The position numbers were made by a program, and so were the translations under genes. Below are positions 61,994-64,000 of a DNA stretch of 64,000 nucleotides, piece by piece. The DNA is taken from assembly GCA_024509875.1 (NCBI GenBank), contig JAMPIV010012221.1, positions 372,001-436,000 of the forward strand. The letters are read 5' to 3'. The notes beneath the pieces were generated by a model. It did no database searches, had not been told where the DNA came from, and saw only the letters and a program-made list of their open reading frames with translations. Origin of the DNA: Oreohelix idahoensis. Lineage: Eukaryota; Mollusca; Gastropoda; Stylommatophora; Oreohelicidae. Every line of letters starts with the position of its first letter. Positions within the stretch are counted from its first letter, which is position 1.

Positions 61994-64000
61994 GAACAGT
62001 TACATCCTTACTCTGGTGGACACTTGTTCTATGTGGGGAGAGGCGGTAGCCCTGCCATCAATTGATTCAAAACATGTAGCAGAGGTACTACTTACAATAT
62101 TTACCCGATTAGGATTCCCGCATCAAATCTTGACGGATAATGGATCTCAGTTCAAGGGGAAACTAACGGAAGAAGTTTTTAAACTATTTCAAGCCAGACA
62201 CTTTCATTGTAGTCCGTACCATCCACAAGGGAACGGCCAGGTAGAGAGGTTCAACGGGACTCACATTTCTATCCTGAGAAAGCTGGCACACGAAAAACCG
62301 GATCTGTGGGATCAATTCCTGCCCGCCGCATTGTTTGCGTATCGGGAGGTACCACATAGTTCAACCGGGATGGCTCCCGCAACTCTGCTATTTGGGAGGC
62401 CAATAAAAGGTCCTTTAGAAGCTTTATTAAGGACCTGGACTGATGAGAAGGCGGAAGAACCTGTTACCTCATCTTATCAATACGTGAACGAACTGACCAC
62501 TCGTTTGAAAGCTGGATGGAAACTGTCAAATGATAATTTGAAACAAGCCAGGAAGAAACATGCAGCATATTTTAATAGGAAGGCAAAGGACCGAGAACTA
62601 GCTGTGGGAGAGAAGGTGCTTCTTCTACTACCCGGTAGCCAGAATAAATTACAAATTGGTTGGCAAGGTCCATATACGGTTCTAGAGAAGGTGTCTAGAA
62701 CAAACTATAAAATTGACAAAGAGGGGAAGGAGAAAGTTTATCATGTAAACTTATTAAAGAAGTATCTGGACAGACCACTCCAGGAAAGCACCCCCTTATT
62801 GACCTTGGCTATTGCAACTCAGATGCAAAAGGAACCACTCACCTCACATGAATACCCATTACATCCTTGTGAAACAGCAGCACAGGTAAAAGTCAGTAAG
62901 CACCTGACTAAAAACCAGAGGGAGAGAGTTCAACAGGTTCTGGAGGAACATACAGATGTATTAACAGATAAACCAGGCCATACAAATTTGCTACAGTATG
63001 ATATGAAACTGGTAGACTCAAACCCAATCTGTATGAGAGCCTATTCTATTCCGTTCGCGAAGGAGAAGGCATTGAAGGAAGAAATAGATTATTTGCTGAA
63101 GGAGGGGATTATTTCGCACAGTGAATCATCTTTTAGTTCTAGTGTCGTTTTGTTGAGAAAACCGTCTGGGGAACACAGACTGTGCATAGATTACAGGAAA
63201 CTGAATGCTGTCACAGAAGGACAAGTGGATCCATTACCAGACACAAAACAGTTATTTGCCAGACTGAACAAGGCAAAATACTTTTCAAAGGTGGATCTTA
63301 GTAAAGGCTATTACCAGATCCCAGTGAAGCCTGAAGTGAGACCTTATTTGGCTTTTAGCACTTCGGATGGACATTATGAATTCAATATGCTACCATTCGG
63401 ACTGAAAAATGCTCCGAGTGTATTTTCAAGGATGATGCGCAAATTGTTGGATCCCCTGAATAACCCATGTATCACGAATTTCATGGATGATATTCTCGTC
63501 GCCACAGAGACATTTGAAGAACACATTGAAGCTCTAGAAATGTTATTTAATAGACTTCGGGAGGCGAACTTAACTGCTAGGCCAACAAAATGTTGTATTG
63601 GATGCAAAGAGTTGGAATTCTTGGGACACACTGTATATCAGGGTAACATGACCCCTGACCCCAAGAACTTGGAAAAACTGCAGAGAGCACCTAGACCACA
63701 AACAAAAAAGGACGTGCGATCATTCGTGTCGTTATGCGGATTTTATCAGAAATACATCCAAAATTTTAACGCTATTTGTGCTCCTCTGACTGATCTGACT
63801 CGCAAGGGACTTCCAGATAAAATTATTTGGACTGCACAATGTGAACTAGCGTTCCAAGAGTTAAAGGAAAAACTCACTAGCAGGCCTATTCTCAAACTGC
63901 CTGATTTGACACAGGACTTTGTCTTAAGAACCGATGCAAGTAATGTAGGACTCGGAGGGGCTTTGTTGCAAAGATCATCTTCACCTGATGGGGAACTGAA
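61989..64000 (+). CDS. pol: Element F integrase core, RT and RNase H start, runs off window
   Basis: From the duplicated aggag, the F frame resumes (codon phase at 61995) and is open with no stop to the window end, about 669 codons. It has the second catalytic Asp of integrase (62136-62138, in LTDNGSQF) and the Glu (62244-62246, GQVERFNG), 35 residues apart. The GPY/F-type tail, RT with DYRKLNAV, LPFGLKNAP and FMDD (63480-63491), and the first RNase H Asp (RTDASNVG, near 63932) follow. It is clearly diverged from A, C and E at both DNA and protein level, showing an older, separate lineage. Confidence 0.93.

Overview
This is repeat-dominated nuclear DNA from an animal, most likely a mollusc or another lophotrochozoan. 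That is an inference from the repeat content: Gmr1-type Ty3/gypsy elements, several LINE families, a tRNA-derived SINE and very long (TA)n and (GATA)n arrays. No convincing host gene, rRNA or functional tRNA gene was found. The coding capacity seen belongs to retrotransposons.

The main content is one family of large LTR retrotransposons with LTRs of about 2.4 kb, represented by five copies. Element A (1-5819) is the right part of a copy cut by the window edge. Element C (24401-33434) is complete, with LTRs differing at about five positions in 2.4 kb. D (39323-41728) is a solo LTR with a perfect 5-bp target-site duplication. E (51286-61988) is complete and sits inside F. F (about 47126-51285, resuming at 61989 to the window end) is an older, diverged relative whose two halves both read open. 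In E and F the order is Gag, protease, integrase, reverse transcriptase, RNase H. Integrase before RT is the copia-like order of the Gmr1 group and is unusual for Ty3/gypsy-type RTs. The Gag capsid resembles the SCAN domain, which is thought to derive from Gmr1-type Gag.

A and C form a non-autonomous subfamily. Both lack the protease, and both carry a divergent segment in place of the integrase catalytic core. C has nevertheless moved recently, so it was probably mobilised in trans by proteins of E- or F-like relatives.

Insertion history can be read from target duplications. E entered F between the codons for the first and second catalytic aspartates of integrase (duplication aggag). A truncated I-like LINE then entered only the 5' LTR of E. 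Near 24.1 kb a SINE landed in the 3' tail of a LINE, and C then inserted at the edge of the SINE duplication, moving the rest of the LINE to 33.4 kb.

Other parts: 7842-10984 is a near full-length, broken RTE-like LINE on the minus strand with a 12-bp duplication. Decayed LINE pieces lie near 13.6, 15.6, 21, 33.5 and 45.4 kb. A GC-rich dispersed repeat occurs at least six times. Simple repeats are extreme: about 480 bp of GATA, eight or more long TA tracts, (GA)n, (CTA)n and 75 consecutive Gs. The rest is AT-rich DNA with nothing recognisable. The LTRs contain two unexplained coding-like segments, one sense and one antisense, which are the least explained features here.
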